A DNA stretch of 64,000 nt from contig CAWFMV010000014.1 of NCBI GenBank assembly GCA_963817015.1, positions 186,001 through 250,000 on the forward strand, read 5' to 3'. Made by a program: the position numbers and the translations under genes. The notes under the pieces were generated by a model. The model saw only the letters and a program-made list of their open reading frames with translations. It did not search any database and was not told the origin of the DNA. Shown in pieces: positions 1-10,160 of this stretch. The DNA comes from VAZQ01 sp963817015 (GTDB taxonomy: Bacteria; Pseudomonadota; Alphaproteobacteria; Rhizobiales; Xanthobacteraceae). Position 1 is the first letter of the stretch. Every line of letters starts with the position of its first letter.

Positions 1-772
1 TGCTGCAAGCCGGCTACGGTCATCTGGTCGCCGACAGCACGGCCATCGTCATGACGCTCGTGGCCTCGGCCGTGTTCGCTGCGCTGGCCTTGCGCGCGAC
101 CGGGATCGGCTTCCTGATGATCACGCTGGCGCTGGGTCAGATCGTCTGGGGTGTCGCCTATCGCTGGGCAAGCCTCACCAACGGCGACAATGGCGTTAAT
201 GTCAGCACGCGGCCAGCGCCGTTCGGGCTCAGCTTGGCGAGCGCGCCTTCGTTCTACTTTGCTACGCTCGTCGTCTTCCTGCTCGCGATCGCCAGCATGG
301 CTGTGTTCGTGCGCTCGCCTTTCGGGGCGAGCTTACGCGGCACCCGCGACCAGGCTCGCCGGATGAACGCGCTTGGCTACAATGTCTGGCTGATCCGGTT
401 TCTTGCGATTGTCTTCTCCGGGTTCTGGACCGGCGTCTCGGGACTGCTGTTCGTCTACTACAATCAGTTCATCAGCCCGCAGGTCTCCGCGCTCACGTCC
501 TCCGCAGAAGTGCTGCTGATGGTGATCTCGGGCGGCACCGCCACTCTGTTCGGCCCGGTCGCGGGCGCCGCCATCGTGGTCATCATGAAGAACGTGGCGA
601 GCGCCTATATCGAGCGCTGGAACCTGGTGCTGGGCGTGATCTTCGTCGTGATCATCAGCTTCATGCCTGAAGGCTTGGTGCCGGGCACGGTGCGGCTCGT
701 GCGCTGGGCCTGGGGCAAGTTGCAGGCAAAGCCGGGCGCGGCTGCTAAGCTGCCGAGCGAGGAGCGCGTTCC

Positions 773-776
<4 letters not shown>
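1..776 (+). CDS. livM: Branched-chain amino-acid-type ABC transporter permease (LivM family), 5' end outside window
   Basis: Inner-membrane permease of a Liv/HAAT-type ABC importer. The reading frame is already open at base 3 and gives 257 residues before the TGA, so the true start lies upstream. Several hydrophobic segments are visible, and the stretch GIGFLMITLALGQ followed by NGDNG is typical of LivM. The ATG at base 51 is internal and should not be taken as the start. The stop overlaps the next start as ATGA, so livG is translationally coupled. The substrate cannot be told from sequence. Liv-type systems carry amino acids but also aromatic acids and amides, which would fit the catabolic genes elsewhere in the window. 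Confidence 0.9.
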
Positions 777-1499
<723 letters not shown>

Positions 1500-1510
<11 letters not shown>

Positions 1511-2222
1511 TGCTTTCGCCCTGAGCGGGATCGACGCCTTCTACGGGGACAGCCATGTCCTCGAGCAGGTCTCGTTCTCGCTCGGCGAAGGACGGCTGCT
1601 CGGCCTGCTGGGCCGCAACGGCGCCGGCAAATCGACCTGCATGAATGTTGCGGTCGGCCTGTTGCCGCCGCGCCGCGGCACGGTCGAGCTGTTCGGCATC
1701 GACGTGAGCCGGCTGCAGCCGGAGATCATCGCGGCGCATGGGCTTGCGCTGGTTCCGCAGGGGCGCCGCATCTTCAAGAGCCTCACCGTGCGCGAGAACC
1801 TGGTGGTCGCCGCGCGCCGGCCCGATCCCGGCAGCCGGCATGCGCCCTGGACGATCGACACGGTGTTCGAGATGTTTCCGCGGCTCGCCGAGCGGCGCAA
1901 GCAGATCGCGGCGCATCTCTCCGGCGGCGAGCAGCAGATGCTCGCCATCGGCCGCGCCCTGATGGCCAATCCGCGCGTGCTGCTGATGGACGAGCCGTCG
2001 GAAGGCTTGGCGCCGCAGATCGTGAGCGATGTGATGGCGACGATCCGCAGGCTCAAGGAGAGCGGCCTGTCGATCGTGCTGGTGGAGCAGAACCCGACTT
2101 TGGTGTTTGATGTCGCGGATGATGTGGTGGTGCTCAACAGCGGCCGCGTGGTCGTGGTCTCGACCACCGCGGAGCTCAGGCGCGACAGCGCCAGCCTGAG
2201 CCAGCATCTCGGCGTGTTTTAG
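1500..2222 (+). CDS. livF: Liv-type ABC transporter ATP-binding protein (LivF family)
   Basis: Second ATPase of the importer, 240 residues. Walker A GRNGAGKST, signature LSGGEQQ and Walker B VLLMDEP are all present. I place the start at TTG 1500, because a strong ribosome-binding site GGGAGG (1488-1493) sits seven bases upstream and homology to LivF begins just after it. The ATG at 1389 in the same frame would overlap livG by 120 bases and add unrelated residues. Eleven bases after the stop comes a Bug-type binding protein rather than a LivK. Confidence 0.9.
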
Positions 2223-2232
2223 GGAGAACGTC

Positions 2233-3213
2233 ATGCGCATGATCGTGGCCGCCATCGCAGCGATGGGCATCGCAATGGGCTTGGCTGCGGACGCGCAGGC
2301 GCAGAGCTTTCCGTCGCGGCCCGTGTCGGTGATCGTGACCTATCCGCCGGGCGGTCCGGTCGACACCGTGACGCGCATCGTGGCCGAGCACATGCGGGGA
2401 ACGCTCGGGCAGCCGTTCGTGGTCGAGAATGTCGGTGGCGCCGGCGGCAGCCTTGGCGTTGGCCGCCTCGCTCGCTCGGCAGCCAACGGCTACACCCTCG
2501 GGGTCGGTGACATCGGCGCCTTTGTGCTCAACGGTGCCGTCTACACGTTGCCTTACGATCTCATGGCCGACTTCGAGCCGATCGCCTTGCTGGCCACGAG
2601 CCCGCTGCTGGTGCTGGCCAGGAATACGATGCCGGCCAAGGATCTCAAGGAGCTGGTCGCGTGGCTCAAAGACAATCAGGGCAAGGTCTCGCAGGGCCAC
2701 ATCGGCTCGGGCACGCTGTCGCATCTGTGCGGGCTCTACATGCAAGCGACAGCGGCTGCGTCGTGGACGTTCGTGCCCTATCGTGGCGCGGCGGCTGCCC
2801 TGCAGGACCTGACCGGCGGGCAGATCGACCTGATCTGCGCGGCGCCGGGCGGCGGCGCGCTGCCGTTGGCACGGGGCGGGCAGATCAAGGCCTATGCCGT
2901 GATGGCGCCAGCGCAACTCGCCAGTGCGCCCGAGATTCTGACCGCCGATGAGGCCGGTCTATCGGGCTTTCACGTCTCGTTCTGGCAGGCCATGTGGGCG
3001 CCAAAGGGCACCCCGAAGGACGTGATCGTGGCGCTCAACGCGGCCGTCGTTGCCGCGCTCGCCGATCCCGCGGTGCGCGGCAAGTTCGCCGAGCTCGGCC
3101 AGGTCATTCCGCCGCGTGCCGAGCAGACACCCGAAGCGCTCGGCGCGCTGCGCAAGGCCGAGGCCGACAGGTGGTGGCCAATCATCAAGGCCGCCGGCAT
3201 CAAGCCGGAGTGA
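2233..3213 (+). CDS. Bug/TctC-family periplasmic substrate-binding protein
   Basis: Secreted solute-binding protein of the tripartite tricarboxylate transporter (Bug) family, 326 residues. A Sec-type signal peptide ends near ADAQAQ (residue about 24) and is followed by the family opening FPSRPVSVIV. Later family features are YPPGGPVD, the motif WAPKGTPKD and a C-terminal WWPIIKAAG. It begins 11 bases after livF and is preceded by GGGAG, so it is probably co-transcribed with the Liv ABC genes although Bug proteins usually serve TctAB. It resembles the broken gene at 45163, which has the same C-terminal motif. The ligand is unknown. The 3' end overlaps the convergent flavoprotein gene by 14 bases. 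Confidence 0.9.
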   Translation: MRMIVAAIAAMGIAMGLAADAQAQSFPSRPVSVIVTYPPGGPVDTVTRIVAEHMRGTLGQPFVVENVGGAGGSLGVGRLARSAANGYTLGVGDIGAFVLNGAVYTLPYDLMADFEPIALLATSPLLVLARNTMPAKDLKELVAWLKDNQGKVSQGHIGSGTLSHLCGLYMQATAAASWTFVPYRGAAAALQDLTGGQIDLICAAPGGGALPLARGGQIKAYAVMAPAQLASAPEILTADEAGLSGFHVSFWQAMWAPKGTPKDVIVALNAAVVAALADPAVRGKFAELGQVIPPRAEQTPEALGALRKAEADRWWPIIKAAGIKPE

Positions 3214-4455
3214 GCGGGCGCGTGCGTTGCAGGAATAGCAGCGCACCACGGCCGGCGGCGGCGCCGGTTGCAAACGCCGCCTGCAGCAGATAGCCGCCGG
3301 TCGGCGCCTCCCAGTCGAGCATCTCGCCGGCCACGAAGGTGCCGGGGCGGCGGCGCAGCATGAAGTGTTCATCGATCTCATCGAAATGCGATGCCGCCCG
3401 CGGTCGAGATGGCACGCGCGATCGGCTCGATGCTGACGAGACGAATGGGCACGGCCTTGATCAGGCCGGCGAGCGCTTCAGGGGTTAGCTCCGACAACTT
3501 TGCCGATGACACGACGGCTGCCTCCTGCAGCAATCCGATCGCGATCGGCGAGAGGCTCAAGGCCTTGCGCAGCACGTTCGCGAGCGATTGTTTGTTGCGC
3601 GGCGCGCGAAGCTTCTGTTCGAGCGCAGTGACGCTTCTGTCCGGGCGCAGATCGATGTGCAGCACCGCATGACCATCGCTCGCGATCGCCTCGCGCAGAA
3701 CATCCGACAATGCATAGAGACCGCCGCCCTGCAGTCCCTTTCCGGTGACCACGGCTTCGCCGCGCACCGTGCGGTCACCGAACGACAGCGCGATGCGCTT
3801 GAGCGGCTCACCCTCGAAGCGGCTGCGAAAGATGTCGGACCAGTCGACCAGAAAGCCGCAGTTCGCGGGCCGCAGCGGCGCCACCGCGATGCCGGTCTCC
3901 GCCATAGCGGTGACCCAGGCGCCGTCGGAGCCGAGCTTCGGCCAACTCGCACCGCCCAACGCCAAGACGCTTGCATCAGCGGCAACAGCCGTTGGTCCAT
4001 CCGGCGTATCGAAGACGAGCCTTCCGGTCTCGTCCCAGCCGCGCCAGCGATGTCGCAGCTTGAACGTCACGCCCGTGCGCGGCGAGGCGGCGCAGCCAGG
4101 CGCGCAGCAAGGGCGACGCCTTCATGGCTTTCGGAAACACCCGGCCGCTCGACCCCACGAAGGTCGGCTGGCCAAGCTCGGCGCTGAAGGCGAGCAGGTC
4201 GTCGGGCGAAAACGCCTCGATCGCGGGCCGGATGCGCGGCTCCGCGTGGCCGTAGCGGCGGAGGAATTGATCGAGCGGCTCGCTGTGGGTGAGATTGAGG
4301 CCGCCACGACCCGCCAGCAGAAACTTGCGGCCGACGGTGGGCATCTGATCGTAGATGGTGACGCGCACGCCGCCGCGCACAAGCACGTCGCTCGCCATCA
4401 GGCCGGCGGGGCCGCCTCCGACAATTGCGACTTCAGGTTCGTCCGCACCAGCCAT
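3200..4455 (-). pseudogene. BaiN/HI0933-family FAD-dependent oxidoreductase, reading frame broken twice
   Basis: Flavoprotein of the HI0933/BaiN family (about 400 residues). The N-terminal part has the dinucleotide-binding motif VAIVGGGPAGL, then GRKFLLAGRGGLNLTHSE typical of the family. The middle carries LALGGASWPKLGSDG, and the C-terminal part carries GTFVAGEMLDWEAPTGGYL. These three parts lie in three different frames. The first break is near 4090-4100. The second is near 3388, where GCATTTCGATG reads in frame if one T is removed (GCATTCGATG). No substitution-type stop codons are needed to explain the breaks. Cellular role is unclear; relatives act on unsaturated ring substrates or are uncharacterised. 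Confidence 0.8.
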
Positions 4456-4494
4456 GGCGCGGTCTTAGAGCATGTCCCGGTGGAATTGGCACGC

Positions 4495-4677
4495 TCAGCG
4501 GCTGTGGTCGTAAGCAACGATAGAGGGCGCGATCTTCGAAACGGCGCGCAGCCCATCCGCTCGCGTGATGCCGATCGACACCACCGTGACAGCAACCAGA
4601 GTGGAAAGCGCAAGCGCGAGCGTCGCAAACAGCTCGACCGGCTTGGTCGAGGAGTAGTGCTTGGGGCTCGTGAACAT
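4495..4677 (-). CDS. Small single-span membrane protein, unknown function
   Basis: Sixty-residue predicted protein starting at ATG 4677, with GGAG seven bases upstream. A GTG two bases-triplets earlier is possible but too close to the site. It has one hydrophobic helix (ELFATLALALSTLVAVTVVS, about residues 15-34) flanked by short polar ends. I do not recognise a family. Support is a good ribosome-binding site and a membrane-protein-like composition in an otherwise empty 420-base gap between the flavoprotein and the RND permease. The rest of that gap (4678-4875) shows nothing. Confidence 0.45.
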   Translation of the reverse strand: MFTSPKHYSSTKPVELFATLALALSTLVAVTVVSIGITRADGLRAVSKIAPSIVAYDHSR

Positions 4678-4875
4678 CACAAATCTCCGCGAATCAGTGG
4701 GGCGTACCTGTGGCGAGGCTCTATCCAGATACCGGCGCGCTTTCGTCCGGACTTGGGCGAAGCCGTTGATGAATAGGGGCGATTTCGTGATTTTGGTTAC
4801 TGAAGAGTTAACGCCACAGGCCCAGGCGTGTGCGCCGGATGGCCCGCGCTCAAGGCGATGGTCGCGACATCTCGC

Positions 4876-7800
4876 TTATTCCGCCGCGATCGCGCTCTTC
4901 TCAACCTCCGCCTGCGGATGGTCTTCCTCGATTTTGTGTGGGGCGCCGCTGAGCCACGTCTGCAGGCGGTCGAGATAAAGGTAGATCACCGGCGTCGTGA
5001 ACAGCGTCAGCAACTGGCTCATCGTGAGCCCGCCCACCATGGCGTAACCCAAAGGTTGCCGCAGCTCCGATCCGGAGCCGTGGCCGAGCATCAGCGGCAG
5101 GCCGCCGAGCAGCGTCGCCATCGTGGTCATCATGATCGGCCGAAACCGCTGCAGGCAGGCCGCCCGGATGGCGGCCTCCGGCGACATGCCGTCGCGCTCG
5201 CCTGCGATGGCGAAGTCGACCAGCATGATGCCGTTCTTCTTCACGATGCCGATCAGCAGAATGATGCCGATGATGCCAATCACCGACAAATCGAACCCGC
5301 CGACATATAATGCGAGCAGCGCCCCGACGCCGGCCGACGGAAGTGTCGACAAAATCGTCAGCGGGTGGATGTAGCTCTCGTACAGCACGCCGAGAATGAC
5401 GTAGACGACGAAGAGCGCCGCCACGATCAGGATCGGCTCGCTCGAGAGCGAATCCTGGAACGCCTGGGCATTGCCCTGGAACGTGCCGATCAGCGACTGT
5501 GGCTTGCCAATCTCCTGTTCCGCACGCGTGACGGCCTCCACCGCCTGGCCAAGCGACGTGCCCGGTGGCAGATTGAACGACAGCGTCACGGCGGGAAACT
5601 GCGCCTGGTGCGAAACCGACAGCGGGCCGGTATGGTTCGTGTCGATGTTCACCAGCGTGGACAACGGAACAGCCTGTCCGTTGCCCGGCGCCTTCACGTA
5701 GATCTGGTCGAAGACCGCAGCACTCTCCTGCAGGCTGGGGAGGGCCTCGAGCACAACGAAATATGCGTTGGTTTGCGTGAAGTACTGCCCGACCTGACGC
5801 TGTCCGAACGCATCGTTAAGGGTATCGTCGATCACCTGCGGCTGGATGCCGAAGCGTGCTGCCGCATCGCGGTTGATGTTGATCGTCAGCAGTGGCGCAT
5901 TGCTCTGCTGGTCGGTCGAGACGTCGGTGAGCTCCGGCAGCGTCTTGAGCTTGGCGAGCATCTTCGGCGCCCAGGTGTTGAGCTCGTCGAGGCTCGCGTC
6001 CTGCAGGGTGTATTGGAATTGGCCGCGCGAGATGCGCCCGCCGACGGTGATGTCCTGTGAGGGCTGTAGGAAGAGATTGACGCCCTGCACCTTGGCCAAT
6101 TGCGGCCGGAGCCGGCTGATCACCTCGATCGCGGTCGACTTGCGCTCGTCGCGCGGCTTGAGCGAGATGAAAAATCGCCCGGTATTGAGCGTGTTGCCGC
6201 CGCCGCTGCCGAAGAAGGAGCCCACGCCCGCGACGTCGGGATCGCGCACGACCACGGCGGCTAGCTCGCGCTGGAGGCGCTTCATCTCCTGCGGCGAGAC
6301 ATCCTGCGCCGCCTCGGACAGGCCCTGGATCAAGCCGGTGTCTTGGATCGGGAAGAAGCCTTTCGGGATCACGATGAACATTGCGACGGTCATGGCGACC
6401 GCAGCCAGGAAGACCGCAAGCGTCGTCGCCTGATGCCGAAGCGCCAAGTCTAGCACCACGCGATAGCCGCCGATCATCGCATCGAAGCCGTGCTCAATGG
6501 TGCGATAGATACGGCCGTGTTTTTTGTTGTGCTGCGGCAGCAGGAAGCGGGAGCACAGCATCGGCGTCAACGTCAGGCAAATGACGACTGACACGCCAAT
6601 GGCTGCCGTCACCGTCATCGCAAACTCACGAAACAGGCGCCCGATGATGCCGCCCATCAGCAGCAGCGGGATGAAGACCGCGACCAGCGAGATGCTGATC
6701 GAGAGCACTGTGAAGCCGATCTCGCCCGCGCCCACGATCGCGGCGCGCGTCGCTGGCATTCCGTCCTCGACATGGCGATAGATGTTTTCGGTGACCACGA
6801 TGGCGTCGTCGACCACGAAGCCGACCGCAATCGTCATGGCCATCAGCGAGAGATTATCCAGGCTGAAGCCGAGGAGATACATCATCGCCACAGCGCCCAG
6901 CAGCGCGAGCGGCACCGTCACGGCGGGGATGAGCGTCGCCCGCAGGTCGAGCAGGAACACAAAAATGACCAGCACCACGAGGCCGATCGTAAGCGCCAGC
7001 GTAAACTCGACATCAAGCACCGAGGCGCGAATGGTCTGCGTACGGTCGACGATAGTGTCGAGCTGCAGGCCGGGCGGAATCACGGATGAAAGCTGCGGCA
7101 TCGCCGCCTTGATCTTATCGACCGTGTCGATGACGTTGGCGCCCGGCTGCTTGAAGACGAGCAGGATCACGCTCGGCGAGCTGCCATTCAGTGCTGCAAT
7201 GTTGACGTCCTGCGGGCCAGCCACCGAGTGGCCGACGTCGCGGACGCGGATTGGCGCACCATTGCGATAGGCGATGATGACGTCGTTGTATTGTTCCGCT
7301 TTGGTGAGCTGATCGTTGGCCGCGATGGTGAAGCTTTGCTGCGCGCCGTTGATGCTGCCCTTGGCCGCATTGGTGTTGGCGATGCCAAGCACCGCGCGCA
7401 CGTCCTCGAACGTCAGGCCGCGCGTCTGCAGTTTTGCGGGATCGACCTGGACGCGGATCGCCGGCTTCTGCTCTCCGCCGATGGTCACCTGCGCCACGCC
7501 GGTAATCTGCGAGATCCGCTGCGCGATCACCGTGTCGGCAAAGTCGTCGACGACGGTCAACGGCAGCGTATCCGAATGGGCCGCCAGGATCAGGATCGGC
7601 GAATCCGCCGGATTGACCTTTTTATAGGTCGGCGGCGTCGTCAGCGTGGTGGGAAGTTGCCGGCTGGCAGCCGTGATTGCGGCCTGCACATCCTGCGCGG
7701 CGGCATCGATATTGCGGTTGAGGTCGAACTGCAGCGTGATCGAGGTCGAGCCGAGCACACTGGTCGACGTCATTTGCGTGATGCCGGGGATCTGCCCGAA

Positions 7801-8010
7801 CTGCCGCTCCAGTGGCGCCGCGACAGTGGACGCCATGGTGTCGGAGCTGGCACCCGGAAGCTGCGCCTGCACCTGCACGGTCGGAAAATCGACCTGAGGC
7901 AAGGGTGCGACCGGCAGCAGCGGAAACGCCGCCATGCCAACCATGGCCAGCGCCCCCATCAGCAAGGATGTCGCGATCGGCCGGCGGATGAACAGTTCCG
8001 AGATGTTCAC
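4876..8010 (-). CDS. RND-family multidrug efflux pump inner-membrane permease
   Basis: Proton-driven exporter subunit of 1044 residues, the usual AcrB/MdtB/MdtC length. The N-terminus NISELFIRRPIATSL and the transmembrane-4 motif GFVVDDAIVVTENIYR, which contains the paired proton-relay aspartates, identify the HAE1-type RND family. It is closest in style to MdtB/MdtC or MuxB. Translation starts at GTG 8010, overlapping the adaptor stop as GTGA, so expression is coupled to the adaptor gene. No outer-membrane channel (TolC/OprM) gene is nearby, so the pump must use one encoded elsewhere. The drug specificity cannot be read from sequence. Confidence 0.95.
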   Translation of the reverse strand: MNISELFIRRPIATSLLMGALAMVGMAAFPLLPVAPLPQVDFPTVQVQAQLPGASSDTMASTVAAPLERQFGQIPGITQMTSTSVLGSTSITLQFDLNRNIDAAAQDVQAAITAASRQLPTTLTTPPTYKKVNPADSPILILAAHSDTLPLTVVDDFADTVIAQRISQITGVAQVTIGGEQKPAIRVQVDPAKLQTRGLTFEDVRAVLGIANTNAAKGSINGAQQSFTIAANDQLTKAEQYNDVIIAYRNGAPIRVRDVGHSVAGPQDVNIAALNGSSPSVILLVFKQPGANVIDTVDKIKAAMPQLSSVIPPGLQLDTIVDRTQTIRASVLDVEFTLALTIGLVVLVIFVFLLDLRATLIPAVTVPLALLGAVAMMYLLGFSLDNLSLMAMTIAVGFVVDDAIVVTENIYRHVEDGMPATRAAIVGAGEIGFTVLSISISLVAVFIPLLLMGGIIGRLFREFAMTVTAAIGVSVVICLTLTPMLCSRFLLPQHNKKHGRIYRTIEHGFDAMIGGYRVVLDLALRHQATTLAVFLAAVAMTVAMFIVIPKGFFPIQDTGLIQGLSEAAQDVSPQEMKRLQRELAAVVVRDPDVAGVGSFFGSGGGNTLNTGRFFISLKPRDERKSTAIEVISRLRPQLAKVQGVNLFLQPSQDITVGGRISRGQFQYTLQDASLDELNTWAPKMLAKLKTLPELTDVSTDQQSNAPLLTININRDAAARFGIQPQVIDDTLNDAFGQRQVGQYFTQTNAYFVVLEALPSLQESAAVFDQIYVKAPGNGQAVPLSTLVNIDTNHTGPLSVSHQAQFPAVTLSFNLPPGTSLGQAVEAVTRAEQEIGKPQSLIGTFQGNAQAFQDSLSSEPILIVAALFVVYVILGVLYESYIHPLTILSTLPSAGVGALLALYVGGFDLSVIGIIGIILLIGIVKKNGIMLVDFAIAGERDGMSPEAAIRAACLQRFRPIMMTTMATLLGGLPLMLGHGSGSELRQPLGYAMVGGLTMSQLLTLFTTPVIYLYLDRLQTWLSGAPHKIEEDHPQAEVEKSAIAAE

Positions 8011-9191
8011 AGTGCCTCATCCGTCTTGCGGCTGGCTTGGTCGGTCTTGCTGTCAACCCGGGTTCCGGCCTGCAGGCGATATTGCCCGTTGACGACGACC
8101 CGCTCGCCGACTTTCAGCCCTTTGGTCACGATCGTGGTGTCGTTGTCGACGGGCGCCGTCTCGATGGGGCGCTGCTCCGCCGTGTTGTCAGGTTTAACGA
8201 CCCAGGCATAGAGGCCCTGCGGGCCCCGCTGCACTGCCGTCGGCGGAATGGTCACGGCCCCGTCACGGGTGGCGGCACGGACGCGCAGGCGCACGAACTC
8301 GCCGGGCCAGAGCCGGTCGTCCTCATTGGCGAAGCGGGCCTTGAGGCGGATCGAGCTGGTGGTCTGATCGATCTGATTGTCGATGAGCATGAGCTCGCCT
8401 TGTGCAAGCTGGCGCGTGTTGTCCTGATCCATGGCGATGACGGGCACGGGCCCTTGCAGCATCGCGTCGCGGACGTCCGCGAGGTCCTTTTGCGGCAGCG
8501 TGAAGATCGCGATCGACGGCTTGATCTGTGTCAGCACCGTGAGCGGGTTCGTATCATTGGCATGGATGATGTTGCCGGCGTCGACTTGGCGAAAACCGAC
8601 TCGACCGTCGAAAGGGGCAGTGATGGTGGTGTAGGAGAGTTGCGTCTGCGCACTTTCGATCGCGGCTTGGTCGGCGTCGATGGTGGCTTTGAGCTGGTCG
8701 ACCTTGCCTTGCTGCTGGTCCACACTCTGCTGTGTCCCGGCGGCCTTCGTGAGCAGTGCCTTGAAACGATCGAGATCCTTCTGCGCTGCGATCAGCTGAG
8801 CCTCGTCCTGCGCCTTTTTGGCGATCGCCTGATTGAGCGCGGCCTGCAGTGCGCGTGGGTCGATCACGGCCAGCGTGTCGCCCTTGTGCACCTCCTGGCC
8901 TTCGACGAACGCCACCGATTGCAGCTTGCCGTCAATCTGGCTGTGAACGGCGACCGTATTTGAAGCCTGCACGGTTCCAAGGCTGTCGAGGAAAATCGGC
9001 ACATCGCGCTGCGACACCGCACTGACGGTCACGGGAACCGCAGGCGAGGTTGCCGCATGGGCAGCTGGCTTACCGCGATGCCACAGCACAAAACTAGCGG
9101 CACCAGTCGCGAGCGCGATGGCGACGACCAGGACCAGCAAACGACGTCCCCTCCGCGCTGGGCGGGAGGTTACATCGACACGTGAATGCAT
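8007..9191 (-). CDS. RND efflux pump periplasmic adaptor (membrane fusion protein)
   Basis: HlyD/MdtA-like adaptor of 394 residues linking the RND permease to an outer-membrane channel. It has a membrane anchor at residues about 17-37, the lipoyl-half motif VHSQIDGKLQSV and a coiled-coil rich in Gln, Ala and Lys (residues about 110-185). The barrel-sandwich return ITAPFDGRVGFRQVDAGN and the C-terminal KGLKVGERVVVNGQYRLQ follow. It is the first gene of a two-gene operon. The upstream gap (9192-9341) holds an AT-rich stretch around 9270-9290 that may contain the promoter. No adjacent regulator gene was seen. Confidence 0.93.
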   Translation of the reverse strand: MHSRVDVTSRPARRGRRLLVLVVAIALATGAASFVLWHRGKPAAHAATSPAVPVTVSAVSQRDVPIFLDSLGTVQASNTVAVHSQIDGKLQSVAFVEGQEVHKGDTLAVIDPRALQAALNQAIAKKAQDEAQLIAAQKDLDRFKALLTKAAGTQQSVDQQQGKVDQLKATIDADQAAIESAQTQLSYTTITAPFDGRVGFRQVDAGNIIHANDTNPLTVLTQIKPSIAIFTLPQKDLADVRDAMLQGPVPVIAMDQDNTRQLAQGELMLIDNQIDQTTSSIRLKARFANEDDRLWPGEFVRLRVRAATRDGAVTIPPTAVQRGPQGLYAWVVKPDNTAEQRPIETAPVDNDTTIVTKGLKVGERVVVNGQYRLQAGTRVDSKTDQASRKTDEAL

Positions 9192-9341
9192 CTAACACCT
9201 ACAATTCGCGCAGGTGTCGCCCTCATAAGATGATTGGCTGTTCTGGTGCATCGCCGCAAGCTGATAGCGGATTAAAAATAATTTAATCAATCAAAGAGCA
9301 ACGGTAATTGCCGCCGCATTTACTCCGAAGTGACATCATAT

Positions 9342-9971
9342 TTACTCCGACGCAACATCCGCCGGCTGCTTCAGCATGGTCACATGCCCGGGTTCCGCCT
9401 CCACGCGCGCAAGCCAGCTTCCGATCGCTGGAAACATCGTCAGGTCATAGTCGCAAAGGTGTGCGACGTGCGTATAGGCATAGAGCGCAATGTCGGCGAC
9501 CGTATAGCGATCCGCGACGATGTAGCGATGCTCCTTGAAATGCCGCTCCATCACGCCGAGCGCGCGATAGCCTTCCTCCATCCAGTCCTCGAACGCGTGC
9601 TGCTGCAGCTCGCGTCCGCCCTTCACCAGCGTCAGCCAGAAATAGGCGGCGCCGATGTTGGGCTCGATGCTGTGCTGCTCGAAGAACATCCATTGCAACG
9701 CTTCGGCGCGGTCGAAACGATCGCGTGGCCGCAGCCTCGTGTTGCTGGCGAGATGCCATAGAATCGCATTCGACTCGGCGATAAACCGCCCAGGCGTCAC
9801 TTCAAGAAGCGGAACCTGGCCGCTCGGGTTCTTCGCCAGGAATTCCGGTGTCCGGCTTTCGCCCTGGAGGATGTCCACCTCTTCCAACCGGTAGGATAAG
9901 CCGAGTTGGGCGAGCGCAAGCCTCACCTTGTAGCTGTTGCCCGATCGCTGCATTGAATAGAGGGTATACAT
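9342..9971 (-). CDS. Glutathione S-transferase family protein
   Basis: Cytoplasmic GST-like protein of 209 residues. The N-terminal thioredoxin-fold half begins MYTLYSMQRSGNSYKVR, and the cis-proline glutathione-site motif appears as SGQVPLLEV followed by AESNAIL. The C-terminal helical half contains VADRYTVADIALYAYT, with the conserved N-capping/hydrophobic staple region of GSTs. It stands alone between divergent and same-strand neighbours. It could contribute to detoxification or isomerisation, but it lacks the features that would make it a confident zeta-class maleylpyruvate isomerase. Confidence 0.88.
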   Translation of the reverse strand: MYTLYSMQRSGNSYKVRLALAQLGLSYRLEEVDILQGESRTPEFLAKNPSGQVPLLEVTPGRFIAESNAILWHLASNTRLRPRDRFDRAEALQWMFFEQHSIEPNIGAAYFWLTLVKGGRELQQHAFEDWMEEGYRALGVMERHFKEHRYIVADRYTVADIALYAYTHVAHLCDYDLTMFPAIGSWLARVEAEPGHVTMLKQPADVASE

Positions 9972-10139
9972 CGGCGACTTTTGGCTCCCCGGCGGCGGAG
10001 TGTAAGCCCTAAACGGCGTTCAAGCCTTTAGACGTCCGCGCCGCTCTTACTATGACATGAGCGGGGCAATGTTGAGATACCAAACTTTGCCGCCGCGGCG
10101 ACAATTTCTCTTTAGTATAGCTCTTTAAATGGAAAAGCT

Positions 10140-10157
10140 CTTTCGCAGTCGCGAAAG
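10140..10157 (-). terminator. Possible terminator hairpin after the GT87 gene
   Basis: A perfect seven-base-pair inverted repeat, CTTTCGC-AGTC-GCGAAAG, lies three bases beyond the stop codon of the GT87 gene. On the minus strand it is followed by a short T-rich stretch (AGCTTTTCC). The T-run is weak, so this is only a candidate intrinsic terminator. The remaining bases from 9972 to 10139 show no gene. Confidence 0.35.
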
Positions 10158-10160
10158 GAA

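Noticed and set aside
9342..9971. GST as maleylpyruvate isomerase completing the gentisate route
   Set aside because: The sequence lacks clear zeta-class features and the gene is 24 kb from the gentisate-dioxygenase-like gene.
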